A stretch of 64,000 bases of DNA from Bog-756 sp963833585 (GCA_963833585.1 CAWHYF010000005.1:744001-808000); one strand, 5' to 3'. Positions 16,308 to 24,358 are shown, numbered from the stretch's first letter. Made by a program: numbers and translations. The notes: a model not told the origin generated them from the sequence alone.

Positions 16308-18188
16308 CTAGGGCCCTTCCGTGGTCGCTCCGGTCGGCACCGAGATGGTACCGGTGCCCCCGACCGCCGAGTTCGAGGCCGAGGTGGTGGCGGCGGCGGT
16401 GGTGGGGATGCCGTAGTGATGCAGGGCGTAGGCCATGATCGTGGAGAACACCGGGGCGGCCACCGCCCCACCGTAGATGGGCGTGGGATGGTCGAGGACC
16501 ACGACGGCCGAGAGGACCGGGTCCTCGGCCGGGGCGAAGCCGGCGAAGGACCCCACATAGGCGCCGGTGATGTACCCGAGATGGTTGGGGTCGGGGATCT
16601 GGGCCGTTCCCGTCTTCCCGGCCACGGTGTAGCCGTCGATGGCGGCGCTCGTCCCGGTCCCCGACGAGACCACCCCCTCCAGCATCTGGACCAGTTGGGC
16701 GTTGGTGGCCGGGTCGATGACCCGGTGGGACGGCGACGCCGTGGTCGCCGCCACCCCGCCCGAAGGGGTGACCGTCGCCCGGACCAGGCGGGGGGAGACG
16801 AAGGTCCCGCCGTTGGCCACGGCGTTGTAGGCGTCGAGGATCTGCTGGGCGGTCACCGCGTCGTCCTGGCCGATCGGGGTGGAGCCGATGGAGGTGTCGG
16901 TCCAGGCCGAGGGCCCCGGCACCAGGCCCCGGGTCTCACCCGGGAAGCTCAGCCCGGTGGGCTTGCCGAACCCCAGGTTGCCGATCTGGGCCAGCAGTCG
17001 GTTCTTACCCAGCGCCTGGGCCACCTCGATGGTGCCGATGTTGGACGACTGGGCCAGGATCCCGGCGGCCGTGAGGCGCTCGGTCCCGTGCTGCTCGGCG
17101 TCGTGGAAGGTGTACGTCCCCATGGGCAGCGACGCCGGCACCTCGATGGGTTGGTTGGGGTTGGTGACGCCGGCGGCCAGTGCGGCGGAGAAGGTGACCA
17201 GCTTGAACACCGATCCCGGCTCGTAGACCCCGGTCACCGCGGTGTTGGCCGGCGCCTCCTCCACCCCGGCGGGCAGGGTGTCGGCCTGGGAGACCAGGGT
17301 GGGACCCGAGGTCGACGGGGCGGGGGTGCCGGTCGTATCGGCGACGGTCACCGCCCCGGCCGGAGAGGTGGCCCCGGCCCCGGTGGTGGCCGAGCCCGAC
17401 GTGGCCTGCAGGTCGGCCATGGCCAGGATGTCGCCCGTCTTCACGTCCATCACCACCGCCGTTCCGCTGTAGGCATGGGAGGCCGAGATCTCAGCGGCCA
17501 GGGCCTGTTCGGCCACGTACTGCACGGACTCGTCGATGGTCAGCTCGAGCCCGGTACCGGGCTGGGCCGCGGCCGAGGCCTTCCCCGTGCCGGGGATGGC
17601 CACCCCGTCCGGCGCCTGCATCAGGCTCTTGGTGCCGGCCCGGCCGGCCAGGAGCTTCTGGTACTGGTACTCGAGGCCCGAGGCTCCGTCCCCGTTCCAG
17701 TTGACCGTACCCACCACGGGCAGGGCCAGCTGCCCGTTGGGTTGCACGCGCTGGGACTCGGGCACCAGGTTGATGCCGGTCAGGTTCAGCGCGGTGACCT
17801 TGGCCGCCACGGCATCGGCCACCCGGTGGGCCAGGTACACGAACCCCGAGTGCTCGGTGAGCTGGGCCCGGAGCTTGTCGTTGGCCAGCCCGAGGACCGG
17901 GGCCAGGGCATCGGCGGTGGCACCGGGATGGGTGATGAGCAGTGGGTCGGCCACGACGGTCTGCTTGGCCACCGACTCCGCCATCACCTCCCCGTTCCGG
18001 TCGTAGATCCCGCCCCGTACCGCCGGAACGCTGACCGTCTGGGTCAGCTCGGACGCCGACAGTGAGGCGTAGTGGCGGTGGGAGAACTCCTGCACGTTGA
18101 TCAACTGGACCACCAGCGCCAAGAACACGATCACCAGGGCCAGCCGCATGGCGCGGGAGCGCCGGCCCAACAGGATCGAGGGGCTCAC
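16308..18188 (-). CDS. ftsI: FtsI/PBP2-type class B penicillin-binding protein (septal transpeptidase)
   Basis: Monofunctional D,D-transpeptidase that cross-links septal peptidoglycan, working with FtsW. 626 aa: an N-terminal membrane anchor (residues 13-31), a dimerisation/pedestal domain starting with VPAVRGGIYDRNGEVMA, then the penicillin-binding domain with SVFK (326-329), SSN (381-383) and KTG (525-527). A low-complexity Ala/Gly/Thr insert of about 50 residues (262-313) sits just before the SxxK motif, unusual for FtsI. The C-terminus is Thr/Ser-rich. Start GTG 18188 overlaps the ftsL stop (GTGA). Confidence 0.95.
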   Translation of the reverse strand: MSPSILLGRRSRAMRLALVIVFLALVVQLINVQEFSHRHYASLSASELTQTVSVPAVRGGIYDRNGEVMAESVAKQTVVADPLLITHPGATADALAPVLGLANDKLRAQLTEHSGFVYLAHRVADAVAAKVTALNLTGINLVPESQRVQPNGQLALPVVGTVNWNGDGASGLEYQYQKLLAGRAGTKSLMQAPDGVAIPGTGKASAAAQPGTGLELTIDESVQYVAEQALAAEISASHAYSGTAVVMDVKTGDILAMADLQATSGSATTGAGATSPAGAVTVADTTGTPAPSTSGPTLVSQADTLPAGVEEAPANTAVTGVYEPGSVFKLVTFSAALAAGVTNPNQPIEVPASLPMGTYTFHDAEQHGTERLTAAGILAQSSNIGTIEVAQALGKNRLLAQIGNLGFGKPTGLSFPGETRGLVPGPSAWTDTSIGSTPIGQDDAVTAQQILDAYNAVANGGTFVSPRLVRATVTPSGGVAATTASPSHRVIDPATNAQLVQMLEGVVSSGTGTSAAIDGYTVAGKTGTAQIPDPNHLGYITGAYVGSFAGFAPAEDPVLSAVVVLDHPTPIYGGAVAAPVFSTIMAYALHHYGIPTTAAATTSASNSAVGGTGTISVPTGATTEGP

Positions 18189-18817
18189 CGCGGCGCCGTG
18201 GTCGCCGTGGCCGCCGCGGTCGACGAGGCGGCCGGACCGGTGACCGGGCCGGTGCCCGACGTACCCGCGGCCGTGCCGGTGGGCGGGGTGGTGGGGGTGG
18301 TCGCCGGGGTGGCCCTGGGCGTGGTCCTCGGGGGCATGGCGTTGGAGAGTGGAGGCGTCGAGGAGGCCCGCACGGTGCCGGCGGGTGCCGGGACGATCCG
18401 TGGGGGCGGAAGGGGGACGTCGAGGGGGACTTGGGGCAGGTAGACCACCTGGGCCGCGGCCACCAGGCCCTGGCTCTTGGCCTGGCTCACCACCACCGGC
18501 GGAGCCGCCTTCTGGGCCACCGCGGTCTGGAGCGCCTTCTGCTCCGCCTCGGCGCCGGCCAGTGCCCGCTGGGTGGAGGCCAGGCGGACCTGCCCCTGGG
18601 TGATGAAGGCGTCACCGACCACCACGGCCAGGAGGCTCCCGAGGATCAGGAGGCCCGAGAGCCACACGGTGGACCGCCGGAGGGAACGGGGTCCGGCCCG
18701 GCGACGGGGAGCCGGCTCGAACAGCCGCAGCGGCGGTCGACGGGGGGCGGACGGGGCTGGGCGGGGGGCCGGTCGGGCCGGGGCGCGCCGCGCCGTGGCT
18801 CCGGCAGGCGGGGCCAC
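18185..18817 (-). CDS. ftsL: FtsL-like bitopic septum protein
   Basis: Identified by position (rsmH-ftsL-ftsI) and architecture rather than sequence motifs. A 60-residue Arg/Pro-rich cytoplasmic segment precedes one transmembrane helix (STVWLSGLLILGSLLAVVVG) and a short coiled coil (QGQVRLASTQRALAGAEAEQ). The segment QAKSQGLVAAAQVVYLPQVP matches the FtsL/DivIC pattern of a degenerate C-terminal strand. The last 85 residues are a Pro/Thr/Ala-rich extracytoplasmic tail, longer than usual. The start GTG 18817 shares one base with the rsmH TAG stop. 210 aa. Confidence 0.75.
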   Translation of the reverse strand: MAPPAGATARRAPARPAPRPAPSAPRRPPLRLFEPAPRRRAGPRSLRRSTVWLSGLLILGSLLAVVVGDAFITQGQVRLASTQRALAGAEAEQKALQTAVAQKAAPPVVVSQAKSQGLVAAAQVVYLPQVPLDVPLPPPRIVPAPAGTVRASSTPPLSNAMPPRTTPRATPATTPTTPPTGTAAGTSGTGPVTGPAASSTAAATATTAPR

Positions 18818-19806
18818 TAGGCCACTTCGCCGTTGGAGTGGTCCGCCGCCGCCGGGATGCGCTCGACCACCCGGAGCCGGGCGGCCTCGGCCCGCCGGTT
18901 GCGGGCCACCTCGTCCTCTGAGGGCCGGCGGGCCCCGCGGGTCACCAGGCGGAACTGGGGATCGGCACCACAGACGCAGGGGAGGCCGGGCGGGCAGTGG
19001 CAGTCGTCGGTGGCGGCCCGGGTGAAGGTCGTCTTGACCAGCCGGTCCTCGCCGGAGTGGTAGGCGATCACCACGCACCGCCCCCCGGGCCGGAGAAGGG
19101 CCAGGGCGTCGTCGAGTGCCCGCCCCAGCTGCTCCAACTCCTCGTTCACCGCGATGCGGATGGCCTGGAAGACCCGGCGGGCCGGGTGGCCGCCCGTGCG
19201 GCGGGTGGCGGCCGGGATGGCGGCCCGGACCACATCGGCCAGTTGACCCGTCGTGGTCAGGGGACGCGCCCCCACGATGGCCCGGGCGATGCGCCGGGCG
19301 AACCGGCCTTCTCCGTTGTCGGAGAACAGCTCGGCCAGCTGCTCCTCGCTGTACTCGTTGACCACGTCGGCAGCGGTACGACCCGAGGTGGGGTCCATCC
19401 GCATGTCCAGTACGGCGTCACGCCGGTAGGAGAACCCTCGCTCGGCCACGTCGAGCTGGGGGGAGCTGACCCCGAGGTCGAAGAGGGCCCCGCTCAGCCC
19501 CCGCTCGCCGGGAGGCGTCCCCAGCCGGTCCTGAGCGTCGACCACCACCTCGGCCAGGGCGTCGAACCGCGACTGACGGACGATCGCCCTCCCACCGAAG
19601 GGGGCCAGCACCTCGGTGGCGGCGGCCACCGCGGCGGGGTCGCGGTCGATGCCGAGCACCCGGACCTCCCGGTGGGCGGCCAGGATGGCGGCCGAGTGCC
19701 CGCCACCGCCCAGGGTGGTGTCAAGGATGAGGCCGGGTGGCACCGGGGCGAACAGCCCCACCACCTCGTCAGCCATCACCGGCTCGTGGGGAAAGTCCTG
19801 GTTCAT
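18817..19806 (-). CDS. rsmH: 16S rRNA (cytosine-1402-N4)-methyltransferase RsmH (MraW)
   Basis: SAM-dependent methylation of C1402 in the ribosomal P site. The protein starts HEPVMADEVVGLFAPVPPG, followed by the SAM motif LDTTLGGGGHSAAIL, the ALFDLGVSSPQLD box, RGFSYRRDAVLDMRMD, RIARAIVGARP, VFQAIRIAVNEEL and ISYHSGEDR-like VIAYHSGEDRLVK. Start ATG 19806 is chosen from GAGGGA 6 nt upstream and the canonical HEPVM N-terminus; 329 aa. The frame remains open for 162 more codons back to mraZ, so an N-terminal extension cannot be excluded. Confidence 0.95.
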   Translation of the reverse strand: MNQDFPHEPVMADEVVGLFAPVPPGLILDTTLGGGGHSAAILAAHREVRVLGIDRDPAAVAAATEVLAPFGGRAIVRQSRFDALAEVVVDAQDRLGTPPGERGLSGALFDLGVSSPQLDVAERGFSYRRDAVLDMRMDPTSGRTAADVVNEYSEEQLAELFSDNGEGRFARRIARAIVGARPLTTTGQLADVVRAAIPAATRRTGGHPARRVFQAIRIAVNEELEQLGRALDDALALLRPGGRCVVIAYHSGEDRLVKTTFTRAATDDCHCPPGLPCVCGADPQFRLVTRGARRPSEDEVARNRRAEAARLRVVERIPAAADHSNGEVA

Positions 19807-20294
19807 CCGCAGTCCCTCGACCGGCATGTTGCTCGCGGGTGGAGTGCCGCGACGCTCTCTCTGGAAGTAGGCGGAGGAGGATGCTTCCAGAGATCCGGTC
19901 GAGGGACTGCGCATGGGCCAGACTCGTTCGATGTGCACCTCGTGCCGGGCCACGGCGGCCAGGCCCGACTCGTACGGGGTCGGTCGGTGCCAGCCGTCCG
20001 ACCGCCGGAACCGCGGCGAGGTCCGGAGGATCGGGGCCGAGGTGATGAGCCTCCTCTCCTCGAAGGTGGGGGCGATGGCCACCGTTGGGATCTCCCCTGG
20101 TCCCAGGCTACGGAGCCCGGCGCGGTCCGGCGACGCCACCGGGGGGTCGGTGGGGTGGTCGACGCTCGGATGATCCGGGCTGACCCGGGCTCGGGCCACT
20201 CCGGCGTCGGGCGTCTCGCCGGCCCCGGGACCGACCTCGTGGCGCGGGAGTGGCGCTTCGACGGGATGGCGGACGACATGGAGGCGCATGGCAC
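19807..20294 (-). other. 488-bp mraZ-rsmH spacer: long leader or N-terminal extension of RsmH
   Basis: No independent gene is recognisable. The rsmH frame is open all the way to an ATG at 20289, 5 nt after the mraZ stop, but a second frame is open over the same stretch, so openness is not evidence of coding. The translation (for example GEIPTVAIAPTFEERRLITS) matches no domain I know. The spacer holds a perfect 10-bp hairpin at 19858-19893. I favour an untranslated leader, without certainty. Confidence 0.5.
19858..19893 (-). promoter_or_regulatory. Perfect 10-bp hairpin with a pyrimidine-rich, anti-Shine-Dalgarno-like loop upstream of rsmH
   Basis: Arms TCTCTGGAAG and CTTCCAGAGA pair perfectly around a 16-nt loop. 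Read on the transcribed (minus) strand the loop contains CCTCCTCC, complementary to purine-rich ribosome sites. It lies 52 nt before the rsmH ATG. Possible RNase III site, attenuator or SD-sequestering element; role unproven. Confidence 0.5.
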
Positions 20295-20714
20295 TCAGTC
20301 GTCGTCGCCCTGGGTGAGTCGCTCCTCCTCGGGCAGGACCTTCTGATCCCAGGAATCGCGATTCCACAGCTCCACTCGGTCGATTGCCCCGAGCACCAGC
20401 ACGTCGCCCACCAGGCCGGCGTACTCCCGGAGCCGCAACGGGATGGCCATGCGCCCTTGCCGGTCGATCTCCATCTCGTGTGAGGTCGATGCCCACAACC
20501 GGGCCAGGTTCCGTTCGCTCTTGGAGGTCGTCGCCCGCTCCAGCATCGACTCCATCTGCTGTTCGAACTGATCGGGCGTCCACAAGGACAGGCAGCCGTC
20601 GGTGAACTCGGTCAGGTAGCCCCCGTGCTCGAAGGGGGCGCGGAACTTCGACGGGAGAATCACTCTTCCCTTGTCGTCGAGCGAGTGCTCGTACCTGCCG
20701 AAGAACCGTGCCAC
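20295..20714 (-). CDS. mraZ: MraZ, transcriptional regulator of the dcw cluster
   Basis: AbrB/SpoVT-like DNA-binding protein that forms rings and regulates its own operon. The 139-aa protein has two copies of the DXXXR box: LDDKGRVILPSKFR near the N-terminus and DRQGRMAIPLRLREYAG in the second half. Start GTG 20714 gives MARFFGRYEHSLDDKGR, the canonical N-terminus, with GGAG 9 nt upstream; a TTG at 20732 would add six residues without support. The MraZ-type repeat array is directly upstream (20773-20817). Confidence 0.95.
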   Translation of the reverse strand: MARFFGRYEHSLDDKGRVILPSKFRAPFEHGGYLTEFTDGCLSLWTPDQFEQQMESMLERATTSKSERNLARLWASTSHEMEIDRQGRMAIPLRLREYAGLVGDVLVLGAIDRVELWNRDSWDQKVLPEEERLTQGDDD

Positions 20715-20772
20715 TGGTGATTGCTCCCACAATGCTCCCCGCAGTGCCCAGAACCCGACTGTTCAGGTTCCT

Positions 20773-20817
20773 CCCTTTCACACCACTTTGCGCCACTTTA
20801 CGCCCCACCCCCCCACT
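20773..20817 (-). promoter_or_regulatory. MraZ box array: AGTGG units at exact 10-bp spacing
   Basis: On the minus strand AGTGG occurs at 20813-20817, 20793-20797 and 20783-20787, with TGGGG in register at 20803-20807 and AAGGG at 20773-20777: five units spaced exactly 10 bp. The best pair reads AAAGTGGCGCAAAGTGG. MraZ is known to bind (A)GTGG/TGGG direct repeats at about 10-bp spacing upstream of mraZ. Here the array covers the promoter spacer and the -10. Confidence 0.75.
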
Positions 20818-20823
20818 GGTCAA
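20795..20823 (-). promoter_or_regulatory. Predicted mraZ/dcw operon promoter
   Basis: Minus strand: -35 TTGACC (20818-20823), 17-nt spacer, -10 TAAAGT (20795-20800). The MraZ units fill the spacer, form part of the -10 and continue past the start site, so MraZ binding would exclude RNA polymerase. Leader of about 75 nt to the GTG at 20714. Confidence 0.6.
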
Positions 20824-21123
20824 CCACCTGGTCACGGAAATGTGCCTGCCCCGGACCGGGTCCGGGGCCGCGGCCCGGCTCGGATGCGCCTTGGGTGGCG
20901 CCCGGCGACCCCGCAGCCGCCGACCGCCACGGCCCGAAAGGCCAGGTGGAAGGCCCGGTAGGTTGACACCAGCACGGAGCCGGCGGCCGGGATCGGCCGA
21001 ACCGGGGCCCGGTGGAGCGAAGTGGATCGACCGATGAGGCGGTGGGCCGGTCCGGTGGGGCGGGGTGGAGGGTCCCCGGTGCCGCGGGCGCCGGAAGGTG
21101 GGCCGGGAGCTGGCGGCCCGGCC
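20824..21123. other. 300-bp intergenic region between the dcw promoter and the lipoate ligase-like gene
   Basis: No gene recognised. The right end holds the hairpin that follows the lipoate ligase-like gene (21100-21124); the left end borders the mraZ -35 element. The middle is very GC-rich with no clear motif. Confidence 0.5.
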
Positions 21124-21124
21124 C
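21100..21124 (-). terminator. Hairpin at the end of the lipoate ligase-like gene
   Basis: Perfect 8-bp arms GGGCCGGG and CCCGGCCC with a 9-nt loop begin at the TAG stop. It would insulate the dcw promoter from upstream read-through. No U-tract. Confidence 0.45.
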
Positions 21125-21840
21125 TACGGGAGGGAGTCGAGGAACGCCGCGGTCAGCGCCGGGCCCTCGGGGGCCGGGACCCCGACTTCGGCGGCCAGGT
21201 CGGCCACCCCGGCCACAGCCGAGCCGAGCCCTGCGGCCGCCGCCCGGCGCTCGGGCGGATCCAGGGCCAACAGGTCGACCAGGGCCAGGGCATCCCACCG
21301 CAGCACACAGGCGCTGTGGAACCACGCACCGTCCCGGGTGCGGCGCTGGGCCAGGCCGACCACCTTCCGCCCGTCGGCCGCGACGACCTCGCCCGCCCCG
21401 ACCCCTCCGAAGCACACCAGGGCTGACCATCGGGTGCAGGCCACGAAGCCCTGGCGGTGCGAGGCGGTCCCGGCCAGCCCGGTCCGGGCGAGGGCGTCCA
21501 CCCAGGCCTGACCCAGCCAGTGGAAGGCCCGGTCGACGGCGATGTCCCACAGCCGATCGCCGACCGGCAGCCACACATCCACCCAGAGGGGGTCCCCCGG
21601 GGTGACCAGGACGGCCCCCCCGCCGGACCCCCTCCGGACCACCGGCACCCCCGCAGCTGCGGCGCGTCCCGGGTCCACCACCGCCTCTGGCTGGGTCGAG
21701 CCGAGGACCACCGACGGCCCGGTGACCCGGCAGAGGGCCACGGCTCGCCGACCGGGGGCGGCGTCCACGGCGGGCCAGGAGGCGTGCAGCGCTCCCGCAT
21801 CGCCCACCCGCTCCTCCACGCTCCAGGCCTCGGGGCCCAC
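21124..21840 (-). CDS. Lipoate-protein ligase A / biotin-lipoate transferase family protein
   Basis: BPL/LplA/LipB superfamily protein, 238 aa. Visible: VPVVRRGSGGGAVLVTPGD (the substrate-binding RRxSGGGxV box, residues about 87-105) and ADGRKVVGLAQRRTRDGAWF, where the Lys of GRKVVG is the conserved active-site residue. Family members attach lipoate, octanoate or biotin to lysines of carrier domains. No neighbour indicates the substrate. Shorter than two-domain LplA, so it may be a single-domain ligase or a transferase. Start GTG/ATG at 21840 is not independently supported. Confidence 0.8.
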   Translation of the reverse strand: MGPEAWSVEERVGDAGALHASWPAVDAAPGRRAVALCRVTGPSVVLGSTQPEAVVDPGRAAAAGVPVVRRGSGGGAVLVTPGDPLWVDVWLPVGDRLWDIAVDRAFHWLGQAWVDALARTGLAGTASHRQGFVACTRWSALVCFGGVGAGEVVAADGRKVVGLAQRRTRDGAWFHSACVLRWDALALVDLLALDPPERRAAAAGLGSAVAGVADLAAEVGVPAPEGPALTAAFLDSLP

Positions 21841-21871
21841 GCCCTCCTCCCCCGTCCCGAGCCGAGCAGGA

Positions 21872-22483
21872 TCAGGCCGTCAGCTGCTGGCGCGGCACCG
21901 ACGATCCCACCAGGTAGGTAGTCCAATCCTCGCTGGCTCCCCCGCAGAGGGCCAGCAGCTGGACGCGGTGTCGGGGGGCCACCGGTGTGGACCGGAGCAC
22001 CATGCCGGCCTCGTGGGGTAGGCGGTCCTCCTTCCGGGTGTTGCATCGGCGGCAGGCAGCCACCACGTTCTCCCAGGTGTGGGGGCCACCCTTGCTCCGG
22101 GGGATCACGTGGTCCAGGTTCTCCGCCGCCGAACCGCAGTACTGGCACCGGGAGCCGTCCCGGGCGAATACCGTCCTCCGGTTCACCGCCACCCGGTAGT
22201 GGCGGGGGATCTGGACGTAGCGCACCAGGCGGACGACCGAGGGCTCCGGGACGGTCAGCCGCTCGGCCCGGAACACCCGGTCGGTGGTGTGGACCAGCTC
22301 GGCCTTGGTGTCGAGGACCAGCAGCACGGCGCGCCGTGAGGACACGATGCCGAGGGGCTCGAAGGTGGCGTTGAGCACCAGGGCCCGACGCGACGGGGAC
22401 ATGGGTGACCGGACGGCGACCGGTGCGTCGGGGGATCCCCCCGAGGCCCTCGTCTTCGCCGCACGCTTCGACCGTCGATCCAT
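21872..22483 (-). CDS. HNH endonuclease domain protein
   Basis: 203-aa protein with a C-terminal HNH nuclease: zinc-type CQYCGSAAENLDHVIPRSKG followed by GGPHTWENVVAACRRCNTRK and EDR. Both CXXC pairs, the DH and the N/H positions are intact, so it should be active. The N-terminal half (SRRALVLNATFEPLGIVSSR, then RAVLLVLDTKAELVH) is the typical partner region of this standalone actinobacterial HNH family, often annotated McrA-like. It is not next to a restriction or mobile element here. Start: ATG 22483; ATG at about 22401 (MSPSRRALVLN) is an equally possible choice. Confidence 0.85.
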   Translation of the reverse strand: MDRRSKRAAKTRASGGSPDAPVAVRSPMSPSRRALVLNATFEPLGIVSSRRAVLLVLDTKAELVHTTDRVFRAERLTVPEPSVVRLVRYVQIPRHYRVAVNRRTVFARDGSRCQYCGSAAENLDHVIPRSKGGPHTWENVVAACRRCNTRKEDRLPHEAGMVLRSTPVAPRHRVQLLALCGGASEDWTTYLVGSSVPRQQLTA

Positions 22484-22554
22484 CAGTCCGGAAATTAGCC
22501 CGATCGGCGGCGGTACCGGCGACCGCCGGTCGGGCGGTGGAGGGACATTCCCCT

Positions 22555-22854
22555 CTACCGGTAGGGCCCGGCCGTCGATCGGCACCATTCGAGGTAGGAG
22601 ATCACGTCGGCCCGCTCCGGGACCCGGTCGGGGCGACCGTAGGCGGTGACCATCCGGAACGCCCACAGCCGGCCATCGGGCAGGGGCAGCGGCGGCCGAG
22701 CCCTCCACCAGCCCGGTGCCGCCAGCCGCCGCAGCACCCCGAGGGCGGTCCACCAGAGGTCGGGGCGGCCGGCCACCGCCCGGCCCAAAGCCCTCACCGC
22801 CCGGGCTGACGGCCCGGGGGGCAGGGCGGGAGGGGACTCCGGGGGCCCTGGCAT
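22555..22854 (-). CDS. Small conserved actinobacterial protein of unknown function
   Basis: 99 aa. It starts within the ROK kinase stop codon (TGATG), which implies translational coupling and argues that it is real. The sequence is Arg/Trp/Pro-rich with a core GRPDLWWTALGVLRRLAAPG, then WWRARPPLPLPDGRLWAFRM and VTAYGRPDRVPERADVISYL ending EWCRSTAG. I recognise this WWTAL...PGWW...VTAYG pattern from other actinobacterial genomes as an uncharacterised family; I assign no function. No signal peptide or membrane segment. Confidence 0.7.
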   Translation of the reverse strand: MPGPPESPPALPPGPSARAVRALGRAVAGRPDLWWTALGVLRRLAAPGWWRARPPLPLPDGRLWAFRMVTAYGRPDRVPERADVISYLEWCRSTAGPYR

Positions 22855-23804
22855 CAGGTGGCGTCCCCTGCCCCGTGGCCGGCGGCCAAGGCCCGGCGCC
22901 CCACCGCGGCCGCCCCGACCAGGGGGCCACGGTCGCCCAGCCCGCCGGGGACGATCCGGGTCCCGTCGGAATAGTCGAGGCGGGAACGGAGGGCGATCTC
23001 CTCCTGGGCGGCGTCGAAGAACGCGGCGCCGAAACCCAGGGCCACCGAGCCCGCCACCACCGCCAGCTCGATGTCGAGCAGGTTGGCCACCGACGCCACG
23101 GCCCGGCCCACCATGGTCCCAGTACGGCGCCGTATGCCCTCGGGCGCCTCGGCGGCGGGCAGACCGGTCATGGCCTCGATCGACCGCCCCGAGGCCTCGG
23201 CCTCGAGACAACCCCGGCCCCCGCACACGCACCGCCGACCTTGGGGCTCGACCACCAGGTGACCGATGTGCCCAGCGTTCCCGGCCGACCCGTCCAGCAG
23301 GCGCCCGTCGACCACCAGCCCTCCGCCGACGCCGGTGGAAACCACCATGGCCAGGTAGTCCGTTCGTCCCTGGGCTGCGCCCAGCCAACCCTCCCCCAGG
23401 GCCAACGCCTTGGCGTCGTTGTCCACGGCCACGGGCAACGCCACCGCCCGCGCCAACCGCTCCTGTAGGGGAAACCGCACCCAGGCCCCGATGTTGAGGG
23501 GGCTGACCGTCTCCCCTCCGCTGGTCATCGGACCTCCGCAGCCCACCCCGCACACCACCGGCTCCAACCGGGTGGCCGAACGGACCTGCCGGATCATCGG
23601 GGCGAGTGCCCCGAAGACCATCTCGGGATCGGAGGTGTCCGGCGTGGAGATCCTTGCCTCGGAGCGGATGGACCCCGACCCGTCGACCACCGCGGCCGCC
23701 ATCTTGGTTCCGCCGATGTCCACCGCCAGCACCACCGGGCCGTCGGCACCGTTGGCACCGTCAGCCGGGCCCGGACCCGGGCCATCGGGACGGACGTCTG
23801 GCAA
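22854..23804 (-). CDS. ROK family sugar kinase (glucokinase-type)
   Basis: ATP-dependent sugar kinase. The 316-aa protein has the phosphate loop VVLAVDIGGTKMAAAVVDG, the sugar-binding GNAGHIGHLVVEP and the ROK zinc signature CVCGGRGCLEAEASG. The VSTGVGGGLVVDGRLLDG loop is also typical. No N-terminal HTH, so it is a kinase rather than an NagC/XylR repressor. Actinobacterial ROK glucokinases are the nearest match; N-acetyl-hexosamine kinases are the alternative. It is coupled to the small protein downstream. Confidence 0.88.
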   Translation of the reverse strand: MPDVRPDGPGPGPADGANGADGPVVLAVDIGGTKMAAAVVDGSGSIRSEARISTPDTSDPEMVFGALAPMIRQVRSATRLEPVVCGVGCGGPMTSGGETVSPLNIGAWVRFPLQERLARAVALPVAVDNDAKALALGEGWLGAAQGRTDYLAMVVSTGVGGGLVVDGRLLDGSAGNAGHIGHLVVEPQGRRCVCGGRGCLEAEASGRSIEAMTGLPAAEAPEGIRRRTGTMVGRAVASVANLLDIELAVVAGSVALGFGAAFFDAAQEEIALRSRLDYSDGTRIVPGGLGDRGPLVGAAAVGRRALAAGHGAGDAT

Positions 23805-23837
23805 CGGCGGGTCAGACGTTCCGGACAGTCGGTGTGG

Positions 23838-24212
23838 TCACTCGTCGCGGTGGAACCGGCCGCGGATCCAGTCCCGGGGGTCGTGCACGGTGTTGCTGAG
23901 GTTGCGGCTGTGCAGCGACCGGGAGATGTCATCGATCCCCGCCTTACCCATTCTCCGGGCGTTGTTGGCGAACACCACTCCCGACAGGAACATCACCACC
24001 ACCCCGACGAAGCCCAGGACCACCGACCTGGAGAAGGTCAGGATCATGAAGACCAGGGCAGCCACGAACACCAGGGCCGACCAGATGCAGTAGCGGCCGG
24101 CGTGGCGATAGACGGTCTCCGAACGCACCCGCTCCGCGAAACCAGGGTCCTCCTGGTAGAGGGACTGCTCCAGTTCGTGCAGAATGCGCTGTTCGTGCTC
24201 AGAGAGCGGCAA
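23838..24212 (-). CDS. DUF3040 family membrane protein
   Basis: 124 aa. It starts PLSEHEQRILHELEQSLYQE, the DUF3040 signature, followed by two transmembrane segments (IWSALVFVAALVFMILTF and VVLGFVGVVVMFLSGVVFA) and a basic cytoplasmic tail. Start: TTG 24212, because GGAGGGG lies 8 nt upstream and the resulting N-terminus matches the family; the GTG frame at 24233 begins before that ribosome site. The family is restricted to Actinobacteria and often lies near dinB, mraZ or ftsZ clusters. Function unknown. Confidence 0.85.
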   Translation of the reverse strand: MPLSEHEQRILHELEQSLYQEDPGFAERVRSETVYRHAGRYCIWSALVFVAALVFMILTFSRSVVLGFVGVVVMFLSGVVFANNARRMGKAGIDDISRSLHSRNLSNTVHDPRDWIRGRFHRDE

Positions 24213-24358
24213 GAACTCGTCCCCTCCACCCAACTCCGTGTCCAGCGGTGATCGCTACCCTCATCCTCGCGCATCCCCCACTCGAAAACACGGCGCACAC
24301 CGACGAGCACTTCCTCGCCGGACGCTGCACGTTTGACCAGACACCACCAATCATATTA

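Noticed and set aside
18817..20289. RsmH with a 162-residue N-terminal extension.
   Set aside because: The internal ATG 19806 has a good ribosome site and the canonical N-terminus, and a second frame is also open over the spacer; kept as an alternative only.
24333..24358. Plus-strand TTGACC plus an AT-rich TATTAC patch as a promoter.
   Set aside because: Spacing is 15 nt and it would transcribe only antisense to dinB; no plus-strand gene follows.
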